DNA of 64,000 nt from Cornus controversa (GCA_026545225.1 CM048845.1:18073001-18137000), one strand, 5' to 3'; counted from the stretch's first letter, positions 24,293-36,365 are shown. A program made the numbers and translations. Notes: generated by a model not told the origin, from the sequence alone.

Positions 24293-24924
24293 TGTTGGAA
24301 AAATATATCTCTTTTGTATGCCAAACAGGCAAACCAAAATATAGTAATACTTAGAAAAAAAATAAACAGAAGTAGGAAGTTAAATAAAATAAACAATTAT
24401 CAACCAACTTACAGAATGATTGAAAATGAATTAAATTGAATCCGAGCCTTGTGTAAACACAATTTCCTTAAGACAAATTTGTTCCCTTATAGTGCTCAAG
24501 GTGATGAACAATTGTCTCCCAAGATAGAACGGATTTACGATTCTAAAGAGGCAGCACTTCAATCTCTAGAATCCTTCGAACACAACTTGTGCAGTACTCG
24601 AACTATATATATATGCAGAGATAAATGATATGAAAATTCTTTGTTTTTTTTTTTGTTATGCATATCTGGCTATATATAGAGCCAATGGTGAACAGACATA
24701 TCTATTCGTGAAGAGTCATACCTATTCACGAACAGACATGTCTGTTCGTGAAGAGTCATAGTTATTCTAGAATAGACATGTTTGTACATGAAAAATCATA
24801 ACTCTTCTAGAATAGTCATGTCTATTCTTCAAACAACCACCACTTAAGGCCATGTTTGGTTGGAGGATTTTAATAATCAATTTTTCATTCAATAACTAAC
24901 GATTTTTGACAAAATCGTCCAACA
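24293..24924 (-). repeat. Copia 3' LTR (left copy)
   Basis: A 632-bp LTR. It holds an array of about 40-bp units (cagacatgtctattcgtgaa plus gagtcatacctattcacga) with fewer units than its partner. Confidence 0.9.
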
Positions 24925-27303
24925 ATCCCCCACATGAATGAAATTGATTGGATATCAATGTAAATGATAATGATAATGCAGACATTAATTCGAGTACAAT
25001 TAAAAAAAAACTACTGCATCGGGTTAAGTAGCCTAATGGCCTTGAACTTGCCCTAGTGAAAGACTATCGGATTTACTTAGCTAATCAGTAGACATGATGT
25101 CTTTGAACAGTCAACCGTTAATGTAAACCAAGACAATAGAATTCACACAGTATTTCTTCAAACACAGTTGGTTCTCACGTTTGTGTTCATTTTGACCCTG
25201 AACACCTCTTGGTTCCGTAAGTGTTTTAGAGAATTAAGCCTTAATATTCTCATAGAAGCGGCTCCTTCTTACTCACGTAGGTGATCTCTATGAAAAGTAT
25301 CCTGCAATACTCTACTTGGACATTTTTCAAGATATAGAAATCATTAAAAGCTTAACTTATCCTGGTTCTCGCGGCAGATGTGCACTGTCTCATCATAGGA
25401 ATAGTTAGGAGTAAATATCTCCTCAGTGCTTACTGAGTTCTACATAGTTCGGTTTGCCCTTTGAACCTAGATCTTGGGATCTCCAGTCAACTAGGTTGGG
25501 TTGTCACTATGACGACTCTTATTAAGACATAGGCTTTAAACCCATTCCCTTCGATAAACTTTATATTTGCTCTCGTGGCAAGCCTTTTGTAAACAGATCC
25601 GCAATATTATCTTTTGACTTTACATAATCAATTGAGATAATTCCATTAGAGAGCAATTGTCTAACGGTATTATGTCTTCGTCATATGTGACGTGACTTAC
25701 CGTTATACATATGACTCTGTGCCCTTCCTATTGCTGATTGGCTATCGCAATGTATACATATAGAAAGCACAGGTTTTGATCTTTTTCTTTGGGCCTTGTT
25801 CCATAACATTAGCCTTAGTTTCAATCCTTGATAAATGCAATCATTAATTTCAAGATGGATCTCAACCACCTCAATACACTTGGTATTCTCTTGGATTGCT
25901 TGTATATCAAGTTATATGCAACTTGTCCTTTAGATCAGAACAACATAGTTAGAAAACATATCCATCTAGAGTATCTTTAACATGCATCATACTCATTGAC
26001 ATGTAACCACCTAAACTATATCATTGATTCAGTGTTTGTTTCAATCTACATATAGATTTTCCAAGTTTGCACACTCTTTTTTTATAATCTAAAACTATGA
26101 ACCCTCCTTGATTATTTCAAAATAATTTTTCATTAATAGAACCTCGTTCTATATTTCTTGAATTATGCACAAGATATGTCCCATTCATATCCTAATAATT
26201 TTAGGATTTAAATATTATTACATTATATAGACACCCCCACATTTTGAAGTATTTATAGAAAGATATAAGGTTTTTCTATATATCAATCAACTGGTGTCTT
26301 AATAATTTTCTTAATGAAGTGTAAGACTAAATTTGAGAAAAGTTGAGCTTCCCCACAACTTCTGGGTAATCCATAATTTATCTACAAATCATTTGTATTT
26401 TATGGTTTTTGCATTTTAGCAACACCATTTCATTTAAATTGCTAAATTGACTCTCAACCTCATTCTCAAATTTTGCTTTATAGTATCTTGTGTAATTCCT
26501 ATCAAAGTATTAAATACTTTTTTCATCTCTCGTGTGCACATATATTAAATCACATATATCATTGTGATCTAATGCTAGAGGTACAACACTCTTTTGTACG
26601 GGTGAAAATAATTTTTAGTTAATTTCCTTTCACATGTGCCAAATTTGAGTTAGGACATCCACTCAAGTTGGAAAATTAACTCCATTCCAGGTTTATAATA
26701 AATCTCTTTCACACCCTTGGATTTAATACACAATAACTTATTGAAGAACGAGTTCTCTTCCTAAGGTTATTTCTCATACAACCTTATTTTGATAGTAGAG
26801 GATTTTCTTCATGACAACGTGTTCAGTCTTATATTTCTTGTCCAAATAATCCTATAATGCCTTTGCTGCTTTACTAGCATAATACACATTATATAGTGTA
26901 TTGTCTAATCCATTTAGGATATAATTTCTACACAAGAAATCTGCATGCTTCCATGCATCAAGAACGCTCACATTTTCCTTATCAGTCTCTCTTTCACCAA
27001 GTATAGGAGATTCTTTGTGAAGGAATCTTACCAAATTTAAAGTTGTAAGATACAAGAACAGCTTCTGCTGCCAATGTTTGAAGTCCATTCCATTGAATTT
27101 TTTGGGCTTCTCTCCATGAGACGCACTCACGAGAATGATTGGAGTATTAAATGTCATTTTTGTTATAAAAACAAAACAGATACAAAATCTGTATACTTAG
27201 AAAAAATAAGTGCAGATTTTGCAAACACATCCAGCCACTGATTTCTGTTTATTAAGAACACTAAGTATAACGAAAAACAATTACAAAAAATTTGTCTTAA
27301 GAT

Positions 27304-28016
27304 TGTTGGAAAAATATATCTCTTTTGTATGCCAAACAGGCAAACCAAAATATAGTTATACTTAGAAAAAAAAATAAACAGAAGTAGGAAGTTAAATAAA
27401 ATAAACAATTATCAACCAACTTACAGAATGATTGAAAATGAATTAAATTGAATCCGAGCCTTGTGTAAACACAATTTCCTTAAGACAAATTTGTTCCCTT
27501 ATAGTGCTCAAGGTGATGAACAATTGTCTCCCAAGATAGAACGGATTTACGATTCTAAAGAGACAGCACTTCAATCTCTAGAATCCTTCGAACACAACTT
27601 GTACAGTACTCGAACTATATATATATGCAGAGATAAATGATATGAAAATTCTTTTTTTTTTCTTTTGTTATGCATGTCTGGCTATATATAGAGCCAATGG
27701 TGAACAGACATATCTATTCGTGAAGAGTCATACCTATTTACGAACAGACATGTCTATTCGTGAAGAGTCATACCTATTCACCAACAGACATGTCTGTTCG
27801 TGAAGAGTCATACCTATTCTAGAATAGACATGTTTGTTCGTGAAGAGTCATACCTATTCCAAAATAGACATGTTTGTACATGAAAAATCATAACTCTTCT
27901 AGAATAGTCATGTCTATTCTTTAAACAACCACCACTTAAGGCCATGTTTGGTTGGAGGATTTTAATAATCAATTTTTCATTCAATAACTAACGATTTTTG
28001 ACAAAATCGTCCAACA
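27304..28016 (-). repeat. Copia 5' LTR (right copy)
   Basis: A 713-bp LTR, 81 bp longer than the left copy. The difference equals about two extra 40-bp units in the array at about 27705-27880. Confidence 0.9.
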
Positions 28017-28250
28017 CTTGTTTTACAAATTAACCTCCTTTCCCATTTCACATTTATTTACTGTAAATGTAATAATTGTAATATACAATTTTTCTTCTTA
28101 AATTTTTTAGAAAAGCCTTTGATTAGATCGTTAGATCCCATTTCACATTTATTTACTGTTTAGATTAAGATTTAAACTTGTTATGTTTTGAGGATTAGGA
28201 AATTTTCCACTGCTTCAACTTGAGGGTCAATTTTATGCATGGGAATAAAT

Positions 28251-28287
<37 letters not shown>

Positions 28288-28666
28288 TAATAATTTATAA
28301 AAAGAATCGGATTCATTCCATAAAAAGAATTGGATTCATACCATATCGTCTAGGGGAGGGAAAAATTAAACTATGAGCACTCAAAAAAACATTTATGCTC
28401 TAATATATCTATATTGATTCTAATATTCTTTCCTTTTATGTTTTCTGGATGAACATAATCATTTAGTCCAAGTAACTTTTTGTAACAAGAAGATCTTTGT
28501 TTAATAGTGTAAAAGAATTAAGGTAGACCTGAATGACTTGGATAAAGGTGTGTCATGTGTGTGTATTGGCAGAAGAGTATGGTTGAGTGTGTGTTCAATC
28601 TATGGGTTGCCATTATCACTAAAAGACAACAAAAGTCATTGATCATTGTTGAAACAATATATTTAA

Positions 28667-28714
28667 AATCTTTAGCCAATAAAATTTGATTGCTCTAAAA
28701 ATTCTGAATTTTAG
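28667..28714 (+). repeat. 48-bp direct repeat, copy 2
   Basis: Partner of 23926-23973, with one mismatch (A for G in aaatttgRttgc). Confidence 0.8.
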
Positions 28715-29513
28715 AGCTACCATTGAGAAGCCTATACTCATACAATAGCTTTCTTCACCTCCAACGCACCGTCCATTGGAGGAATTAAAGAATTGGTTTA
28801 TCAGTCCCAATGACTTTCCAGTAGCCACATGCAGCTGCTCTGTTTGGGCGAGCACCATTTTTTCTCATGTTGGATGCTACTATATGTGTATTAACATTTT
28901 TAATTTTAGTTAATAGAATGAACAAAATTCCATTTGAGTTTATACCAAATTAATGTTTGGATTAATTTGGTAAATATTTGGTTGGGTATCACAAGAAAAT
29001 TAAACAAATCAACTTGATTTATATAATATTTTTATTTTATTTTATTTTATTTTCCATGGTGATTTGAAGTTTATAAGATTTGAATTAATGAGTTTTAGTC
29101 TCTATATTTATTTTTATTACTTTTATCTCTTTTTTTTCTCTATTATTATTTTTATTGACTGTTTTCTCTTTGTATGTATAATTTTTTAATACAGAACTTT
29201 CATGAAATGATTTGTGGTTTTTCATATTAGTTATTTTGGAGATGCATTCTCCTTTATCCTATGATTAAAATTAATATTTTTGTTTTTATTTATTTATTCA
29301 TTTTTATGTTTGGTTTCAAAACCTTTATTTTTATTTTTTATTTGTTTTGTGAATTATCTAGGCATACGTCTATATTAATTCATATTTATATATAGACTAC
29401 ATGTATTCTACAATGTTGGTTTCTTAAGTATGCTCTTAATTATGGTGTTTGAGTATGCAATTTGACTCACTAAACGAGGTGTGTATAAACAATTATTTTT
29501 TTTTTGAATTTAT

Positions 29514-29668
29514 GTGGTTAGGTTATGTTATATCATCTAAATGTTTCAAATGGTATTTATAAATAAATTCTTATGAAAAATTATATATTTTAAAATTTAC
29601 GTGGTTAGGTTATGTTATATCATCTAAATGTTTCAAATGGTATTTATAAATAAATTCTTATAAAAGAT
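29514..29668 (+). repeat. Tandem duplication, 87-bp period
   Basis: gtggttaggttatgttatat starts at 29514 and 29601. About 68 bp of each unit (through aaataaattcttat) match essentially perfectly. Confidence 0.85.
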
Positions 29669-30692
29669 TTCCATATATAAATTGAAGTGTAAGTCCATCG
29701 TTATTGAATTTTTAGATTGTTGAGGATAACCTCAAATATGAGGTGAGTTATTTATATTAAGAGCAAGTCTATATATTTCAACCCATTAATCAAAATTCTT
29801 TCTTTTTTTCTTTTCTTCTCAATTTGGTTTAGTTAGACGTATTCTTATCTAATTCTATTTATTCTTTGTCTCACACTTCATTCCTAACACAAACTCTTTC
29901 TATTTAAGAAAAACATAAATAATATTATAATTCTTATTTTTATAACTTTTCTAATTCTATTTATTTTTTATCTCACACTACTACATCCGTAACACACAAT
30001 CTTTCTATTTTTAAAATTCAAAAAAATACAAATAAAAATAATATTATAATTTTTATATGTAGATATTTTTATAATTCTATTTATTCTCTCTCTAACTTCA
30101 TTCTTAACACAAACTCCTAAAATATTATATTTTTTATTTCAATATATATATATATATATAGAAACATAATCTTTCTAATGAACTAATGAAATAACACTAT
30201 TTTTAAATTTTTTATAATGCATTTTTAAAATTTTATAATATTATTTATTTCTATAAATAAAAAGAAACATAACATTTTCTTATCTCTTAAATAAGTTTTC
30301 TTTTCTAATTCTATTTATTCTCTAACTAACTTCATTCCTAACACAATCTCCAAAAATGTAATATTATTTAAATTATTATTATTTTTCTAATTCTTGTTTA
30401 TCTCTCTAACTTCATTCCTAACATGAACTCCTAAAATATAATATTAATAATGAAAAAACACTACTAAGAAAACAAGAGAATGGAATTGAAAAAATTGAAC
30501 TAAATAATATTTAATGAACTCACTAATTTTTTAATTTAGTTATTACTTATGTACTGGATAATAATTGATAAAAATAAAATAGAGGATAAAATATATATTT
30601 AAGTAAATTATTTTTTATTAAAAATTGAACTTTGAAATTCAAAATAATAATTTATAATTTTTTTTCAAATTAGATTTTACCCACGTGCAACG

Positions 30693-30696
<4 letters not shown>

Positions 30697-30767
<71 letters not shown>
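30697..30767 (+). repeat. (TA)n microsatellite, about 35 units
   Basis: The longest dinucleotide run in the window. It directly follows acccacgtgcaacgcac, whose gtgc/gcac arms can form a small hairpin. Confidence 0.93.
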
Positions 30768-30769
<2 letters not shown>

Positions 30770-30770
<1 letters not shown>

Positions 30771-32419
30771 TGTTGGGTTACAGCTATGTTTGGTTAATGG
30801 TTATGATCTTTGGCACGCGTGAAAAACACACTCGATTATACCAAGAAGGAAGGCATACATGGCCCGTATTTCTTGGTCATCGTCAACCTTACTAAAAAGG
30901 CTATTTTTGGATCTAGACAACTATTTTCAAATCAGTAAGCTTCATAATATATATAAAAAGAACTGTACACACAAAAAAGGATAAAAAAATATTATATGTA
31001 TATAATAAAAATTATAAAACTAAGTGGGTAGACACTCGAGCCTTAATAGGTTTGTCCACTTCTAAACTCAAAAAATAATTGTATTTATTGTATGTATAAT
31101 TTTTTTTTTCATAAAACTAAGTGGGTACATCCGTACCCACTTGGGCCTTATTTGGTCCGCCCCTGATGGTGGAGGTGATAGGGGTGAGGGTGGAGGTGGC
31201 AGCAGTGGTGCGGTGGTGGTGAAGGAAGGTGATTATGTGGTGGTGGAGGAAGGTGGCAATGTGGAGGTGGTGTGGTGGTAAGGGTGGAGGTGGTGGAGGC
31301 AGCGATGGTGGTTGTAGAGCCGATGGTACTGGTAGTGGTGATGGTGGTAGAGACAATGTGGTGGTGGAAGTGAAGGATTTTTTGGTAATATGATTTTTTT
31401 TTTTACTAGAAATGGAATGCACATTCTATAAGTTTAACTATACAATGAATTTTCATTGCTGGAAATGACCATTTTCTATTTTAAATTCACACCAAACAAA
31501 GAAATGGATAGATTAATTTGTAATAAAGAAAAAGAAAAGATGATAATTTTTCGCCCACACATTACCACCATAAGCAATTTGTAGAGGCTATATTAAATTG
31601 CATAGAATTGGAGCCTTGAAATTGGAATTGGTGAAATTCGAAAAAAATTAGTTCAAAATTTCCATCAATTCCAATTATAAGGCTTGAATTCCCTGCAACC
31701 AAACATAACCATAAATTTTTATGGAAATTAGATAAAAGACAAATAATAACCATCACATGGCTGCGAAGGGAAGAAAGTCGAAAACTCGCCTGAAAGAATT
31801 AATAAATAAACCTTTGTATCTTTGTCCAAATTCATTGTTACACACACATACATGTAAAATTTATTTTCAGAAAAAGAAACAACATACAGAACTCTCACAT
31901 CTCACCTTGATAGACATCAATGTTAAATTCCAATATCTGTTTCTAAGCTTTGATTCAATGCTGATACCTGTTGGGTTGTCCAGATGGATCACTGCTAAGC
32001 AAAAGCTTAAGAAGTGACTAAGCTGAGGCAACATCATTCCTACATCAACATACTCACAACTCATAACGCTTCAAACCAGTTATCATTGCATTGTTTCTCT
32101 TAAAAGTCCGCAATGATCAATCAGGAAGCCCCAATTCAATGTGATGAACTTCTTATCATTCCCCTGAATCATGCAAAATTACAGCATCCTATTTCCCAAT
32201 TATGGAGATCGTAAGACGTTGCTCCTATCAGTCTGCAGAACCAATCCCTTTTTGACAGCCAATAAAATAGGCTTCTCAATGGGAACTTCATTGAATTCAA
32301 TAAAAATCCAAAATCCAAAACCAAGACGATTAGCAATGGCCCAGTTATTTACAGGGCTGTCTCAGCAGCTCAAAAACGTCTCCTGCTGATGCATGCAATC
32401 TACACGGAGGAGTAAGATA
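30770..32419. other. Intergenic stretch downstream of the APO gene
   Basis: Contains a perfect hairpin aagtgggtac-atcc-gtacccactt (31119-31142), a GGT-rich tract (31165-31375), and MITE-like text with tgcaaccaaacataacc near 31695-31712. The part next to 32420 should include the APO 3' UTR, but no clear poly(A) signal fixes its end. Confidence 0.45.
31165..31375 (+). repeat. Imperfect GGT/GTG minisatellite, G-rich
   Basis: About 210 bp of ggtggaggtggtg-type repeats. The plus strand is G-rich and could form quadruplexes. The minus strand yields spurious His/Pro/Ser-rich frames. A shorter similar tract lies at 21817-21836. Confidence 0.75.
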
Positions 32420-33308
32420 TCAAGCAACAAGATCGACTTCATCACGATCAGGAGGAACCACATCTGTTCTCATCATACTCCTATACTGATCTGGAACAGG
32501 TGCCCCCGCTTGCACACACAGCTCAACCACAGCTGGTGCCTTGCCATAATACCGCTTCAGGTTGTTATCCAATGCAGGCCCGTGCAAGTCACGCACGTGC
32601 CAGACATAGTTCGGACCCACGAGATCATCGATTGTTGCTTCCTGCCATGCATGCAGACCATCGCGAGACTGGTGCTTTGATGCTTTACACATTCTTACTT
32701 TGTGTCCCTTGGGCCCCACCTGAACCTCAGGACAATATCCGCAAGTCTGCACCTTATACTTCTCCATGATCTTCTTAGCGCCTGATATCATCTCAAACCA
32801 TGACTCTATTGTCACAATACTTATTTCCCTCAAGCTCTTTCCTTCCCCAGAGTTAAGATGCACCACAGGATTAGTAAGATTCTCTAGATTTGGACTTGCA
32901 GGCATTCCTTCTTTCCCAGAATCAAGTTCTCCGGGAACACTATGATCTGCAGAATCCAAATTTGTATTCGTTTCATCCTTTTTGGTCTCCACCTCAAAAT
33001 CTACAATTCTTCCTTCAATACAATAAACAGGCTTTGTTCTTCTCCTTGTAGGGAACTTATCAAGCTCTAGACCAGCTTGTATGCAAAGCTCTACAATGGC
33101 AGGAATTCGATTGACACTATGCCTCTCGTCATGTCCAACTCTTGGCTTTCCAACACGGTCATAGAGATGGAAGCATTTGGGAAAATAAACCAGATCTTGA
33201 ACTCCACCCTTTCTCCAAACGTGAGTAGCACAACGAAAACCACTCTCTGGGCCAGTGCAAGTCCGGATTTCATGACCCACATGGCCAATGTGAACCTCAA
33301 AGCAGTAC
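32420..33308 (-). CDS. APO4: APO4-like exon 2 with stop
   Basis: 889 nt from acceptor CCCAG| to TGA at 32422-32420. It begins YCFEVHIGHVGHEIRTC and includes the second motif CGYCPEVQVGPKGHKVRMC. The linker between domains (about residues 235-285) is acidic and low in conservation-like features. Confidence 0.92.
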
Positions 33309-35543
33309 CTGGGAAGGGAAACAACACAAAGATCCGCATATGAAATGTCTATTGCACGAGCAACAATGATTGAATTAAATTAATACTTCTACAACTGATG
33401 CACTTTGGTAAATTTGATATAACAAATATGCTTATTGGAGAAAGTTTTAACAAACTTCACAGCAGCAACCTTGAAAATTCCTTTCAAGGAGTAAAGCAGA
33501 GTTCTTTAATTTCCCTGATGAGGAAGACAGGCTGCAACCAAAGATTTGCACTTAATTTGGGGGATAAAGCCTAGTTTGTTTGTTAGAAGCAGCAGCCAAA
33601 GCATTTTTCATGGTCACTGTGAATGGGATGGCTTTAAGGTGTGAATCTTATATTGCAGACGCCATGTATTGGCAGACTGCTAAATCTGCTTTGACCTACA
33701 CATCTTGAGATTCTTGTCACAAAACGAAATGGAGAAGTTTTTTTTTTTGTTAATTAAGATTGTATTAGAAAGCATTCAAAAGGGGAATGCATCCCACAAA
33801 ACAAACAAGGACCAAATAGGGCCCTCAGCCTCTCAATATGAAAACGAAATGGAGAAGATTAACAGATGAGATGCTTAAACAATTGTCTAGTACCTATAAC
33901 TCCGTCACAACAGGTTAGGGCATTTGCTTCAACATCACTGGACTATTGCTGGGAATGACATATTTAATTATATTCAGAGATTTCTACATGGTAAAAACTC
34001 TCTCAGGAAAGTGAACAAAATAGATTTCTCTCAAAGCAAACACACGCATCTGTTACTACAAAATATCAATAGTGATCAAATGATTGGGATATGAAGATAC
34101 ATAAAAATATATATATACATTTTAAGCACCTAATAATTCAGAGATTTTACACGGAGTTGAGGGGTGGACCTCTTATCCCAAAACCTGTCCTTTTTTGTGC
34201 ACCTCTTGTCAACCTGTCCTTTGTTGTGCACCTCTTGTCAAGATTGGATCTGAAGATACCTAAAAAAAGTTGGTGTTTGAATATCCATCAGCTTTCTAAA
34301 GACTCACTGATTGTTGGCCAAAAACACCAATAACCTAAGAATTTTAATTTTAGTACGTAACTTCAAAAACAAAAAACATTTTCATTCAGCAACACAAGAC
34401 TGGATGATCCAAAATTCTTTTTCTTGCTCTTTGCTTAGTTATTAGTTTAAGAGAAGAAGAACAGAAAAGGACCACAGCAAATCAAGAGATCAAGCTATAC
34501 TTGTTACACTTGGTTTAGTGTTATGATATGCTCCATTCCAACATAATAAATTCCCATCACTACACAAGTAACTTGTACACTTTTAAGAAATACTAATTTT
34601 CACTTTTCATATATGAGTGAAAAGATAAGCATTCTTACAACTAGAACTAATCCTCACATTCCGTTTGTGTGATACATATAGTCCTTAGATCTATCATAAC
34701 AATCCAGTTCCAGGTAACATTCATCCACTCATCACCTCTTGCCAATCACAAATGACTCGACTTTTTTTTTTTAATTAAAAAAAGTAAACCTGGGCTATAA
34801 AAAAGGATAACATGGCTTCAACAATTCCGAGCTTCCTATTATATATCTCAGCCCTCATTGAGATCAACCCAATTTAGACAAGCTAAATCTCATCCTCAAC
34901 CCAAAACTAATAAAAAAAACTAAGTCTTCAACCAAGCTCTATACAAAGACAATTGCAAGAGATTTGCAGCATAAAGGGCACAATCTAACACCATAAAAAG
35001 CATTGGAGTGCACGAATAATTTACTTTTACATATTTGAGGGCACCCTCTTTATCACCTGTTTTAGTACAATCCATAACTTGCAAACGAAAGAAAAACTAT
35101 AAACTTGAATGGTGAAATTGAAGCAAGGAAACAAACAAAAGGGTTGTATACTGTTACCTGCATCGTTGGACAGGAATGACATCAACAAGCTTCGACATGC
35201 CGAGTATGAGTGACTCTCTAGCTCGGTAGACTCGATGAGCCACATTGACAAGTTCGGCTATGAGTAGGCCATTATCAGGGGGTTCATCGAGAATTCTACA
35301 AGGCTGGGCCTTTCTAGCTTCTCTCTCCTCCTTTGCCTTCCGAATCAAAATTTTCATAGGAGTTGGATATGGTTTCCTCTCGGATTTCGTCCTAGGAGGC
35401 TTCGGTACATCTGCATACAGCGGATCATCTCCTTCTCCTACTCCTAAAGTTAGGGCTCTTCTAGGGGTGTAGCAAAATTCTGAATTAACTTGTGAAATCA
35501 ATGCCTTGAAAAAGGAAATTTCAGAAAGTATCCTTCGCTGCAT
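32420..35543 (-). CDS. APO4: APO-family organellar RNA-binding protein (APO4-like)
   Basis: Two exons, 35543-35158 and 33308-32420, join across an AG|GT...CCCAG| intron in phase and encode 424 residues. The N-terminus (MQRRILSEISFFKALISQ) is basic and hydrophobic, like a mitochondrial presequence. Next comes the APO signature (KSERKPYPTPMKILIRKAKE, DNGLLIAELVNVAHRVYRAR). Two APO domains each carry a C-x2-C-x9-H-x4-C motif: C128, C131, H141, C146, and C318, C321, H331, C336. APO proteins are plant-specific, bind organellar RNA and act in group II intron splicing; APO4 is mitochondrial. I infer APO4 rather than APO3 or APO1/2 from the N-terminus and overall wording, so the paralogue number is less certain than the family. 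The start ATG 35543 is the first in frame; no break is seen. Confidence 0.92.
33309..35157 (-). other. Single intron of the APO4-like gene (1.85 kb)
   Basis: Contains a LINE tail (33738-33840) and a 30-bp tandem duplication around gtgcacctcttgtcaa (34180-34240). The rest is AT-rich, with no other gene. Confidence 0.75.
33738..33840 (-). mobile_element. Severely 5'-truncated LINE tail with 17-bp target duplication
   Basis: The 103-bp insert consists of a poly(A) tail (T run at the left) and 3' UTR matching the LINE at 8518-8620 (attgtattagaaagc, gggccctcagcctctcaata). AAAACGAAATGGAGAAG flanks it exactly at 33721-33737 and 33841-33857. This is a textbook target-primed insertion into the APO intron. 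Confidence 0.93.
35158..35543 (-). CDS. APO4: APO4-like exon 1
   Basis: 386 nt. Presequence-like N-terminus and a conserved basic segment, ending VIPVQRC with the donor AG|GTAACA. The first cysteine pair (C128, C131) is split by the intron. Confidence 0.9.
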
Positions 35544-35665
35544 CACTGACTTAGTGTACTCAAATAATGAAGATTGCCTTTTACTCTCATAAACGAGAAT
35601 CTTAGATGAATATTCAAATCAAATTTGCAGGATTTGAGAAATTTTCAATTTCTCTCTCACAAACT

Positions 35666-35875
35666 AAGGGCCCGTTTAGTAACCGGAATCGCTTTCTGTT
35701 TTGCAGTCACCCGAAAGCAAAATCAGTGATTCTGATTTCTTGAAGCTGAAACAAAAAGGCAAAATCATGTTCAGTAATGCCTACTGTTTCCAGAGATTTG
35801 AAAGACAAAACAGAACAAGGGTTTAATAATTGTGTTTTGTTTTGTTTTCTGAATTGGGAACAATTGTTGACTTAG
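35666..35875. mobile_element. MITE-like fragment upstream of the APO4-like gene
   Basis: Starts gggcccgtttagtaaccg, a sequence style common at plant MITE termini. A matching inverted end was not found, so this may be a truncated copy. It lies about 120 bp upstream of the start codon and could overlap the promoter. Confidence 0.3.
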
Positions 35876-35939
35876 AAGTTGCATTAGAGACTTAAGATAC
35901 TTTTTCTTTCATCAGTCCACGATGCCAACAAAATCCTTA

Positions 35940-35962
35940 TATATATATATATATATATATAT
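35940..35962 (+). repeat. Short (TA)n microsatellite
   Basis: About 11 TA units within the region downstream (minus strand) of the IDD fragment. Confidence 0.85.
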
Positions 35963-36149
35963 CATAAATCTTGGTTGCACTTTTGAAATATAGCTAAGAC
36001 CGTGAAACGGCGTGCTGGCATTAATTCGTGCTGGCTTTGTTGTCCTTGATGGCCTTGGTTTGAATACGGTATGAAGAACGCAGGCGAAGGCATCGATCGA
36101 GAGGCTCACCGGAAGAAGAAGGATTTGATGAAGAAATGAGGTGTTCATA

Positions 36150-36365
36150 TTTCGCTCACCCAACACTGCAACCCATAACATGTTACCACTAGATGGGTGG
36201 TTCTGATCTTGTGATGGAGAAATATGGGAATTCACTTGAGATAGACCCAAGCTCATATGGTTACTTCCATATAGATTGCTACTAATGGTTTTGAGGCATG
36301 AAGGGGGTCTTGCACTTTCCTGAGCCAGTGCATTACAGGAGGCCATGTGTGTAATGCAATTATCC
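36150..36365 (-). pseudogene. Exon fragment of an INDETERMINATE DOMAIN (IDD/BIRD) zinc-finger gene
   Basis: Minus-strand translation from 36364 reads DNCITHMASCNALAQESARP, then SCLKTISSNLYGSNHMSLGL and SQVNSHISPSQDQNHPSS. This resembles the end of the fourth IDD zinc finger (canonical RDSFITHRAFCDALAQESAR) and the following conserved tail. H and C of the terminal HxxxC are kept. The fragment begins right after an AG acceptor (36367-36366) at a position where IDD genes, as I remember, have an intron. It was therefore copied as genomic DNA, not from mRNA. No upstream zinc-finger exons lie nearby, and similarity fades after about 70 residues. IDD proteins are plant transcription factors; this piece is unlikely to work. 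Confidence 0.75.

Larger units (their letters stand above)
24293..28016 (-). mobile_element. Ty1/copia LTR retrotransposon, internally shortened, young
   Basis: LTRs lie at 24293-24924 (632 bp) and 27304-28016 (713 bp), both TGTTGG...CCAACA. A 5-bp target duplication CTTGT sits at 24288-24292 and 28017-28021. Coding remnants run on the minus strand: a gag N-terminal domain (27157-26852; FKHWQQKLFLYLTTLNLVRF, DAWKHADFLCRNYILNGLD), weak polymerase remnants, and RNase H with DSQSAIGRAQSHMYNGKSRH (25870-25560). A polypurine tract (gtggggga) abuts the left LTR, fixing the orientation. The internal part is 2.4 kb against roughly 4 kb or more for complete copias, so the element is broken and non-autonomous. 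LTRs are nearly identical apart from repeat number, so insertion is recent. Confidence 0.9.
28022..30690. other. Intergenic AT-rich stretch after the copia element
   Basis: No gene. Contains TA microsatellites (28253-28285 and 30143-30160), an 87-bp tandem duplication (29514-29668), and diverged repeats of ttctaattctatttattctc with acttcattcctaacacaa (29818-30440). Confidence 0.5.

Noticed and set aside
24097-24354. 85-codon plus-strand frame
   Set aside because: It runs across the copia LTR boundary at 24293, so it cannot be an ancestral gene; only the first about 35 codons are possibly exon-like.
31117-31424. Pro/His/Ser-rich and His-Leu-rich minus-strand frames
   Set aside because: Low-complexity translation of the GGT minisatellite; no initiation context or homologous domain.
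32393-32769. Plus-strand frames over the APO gene (also 33077-33343)
   Set aside because: Antisense shadows of the APO4-like exon 2.
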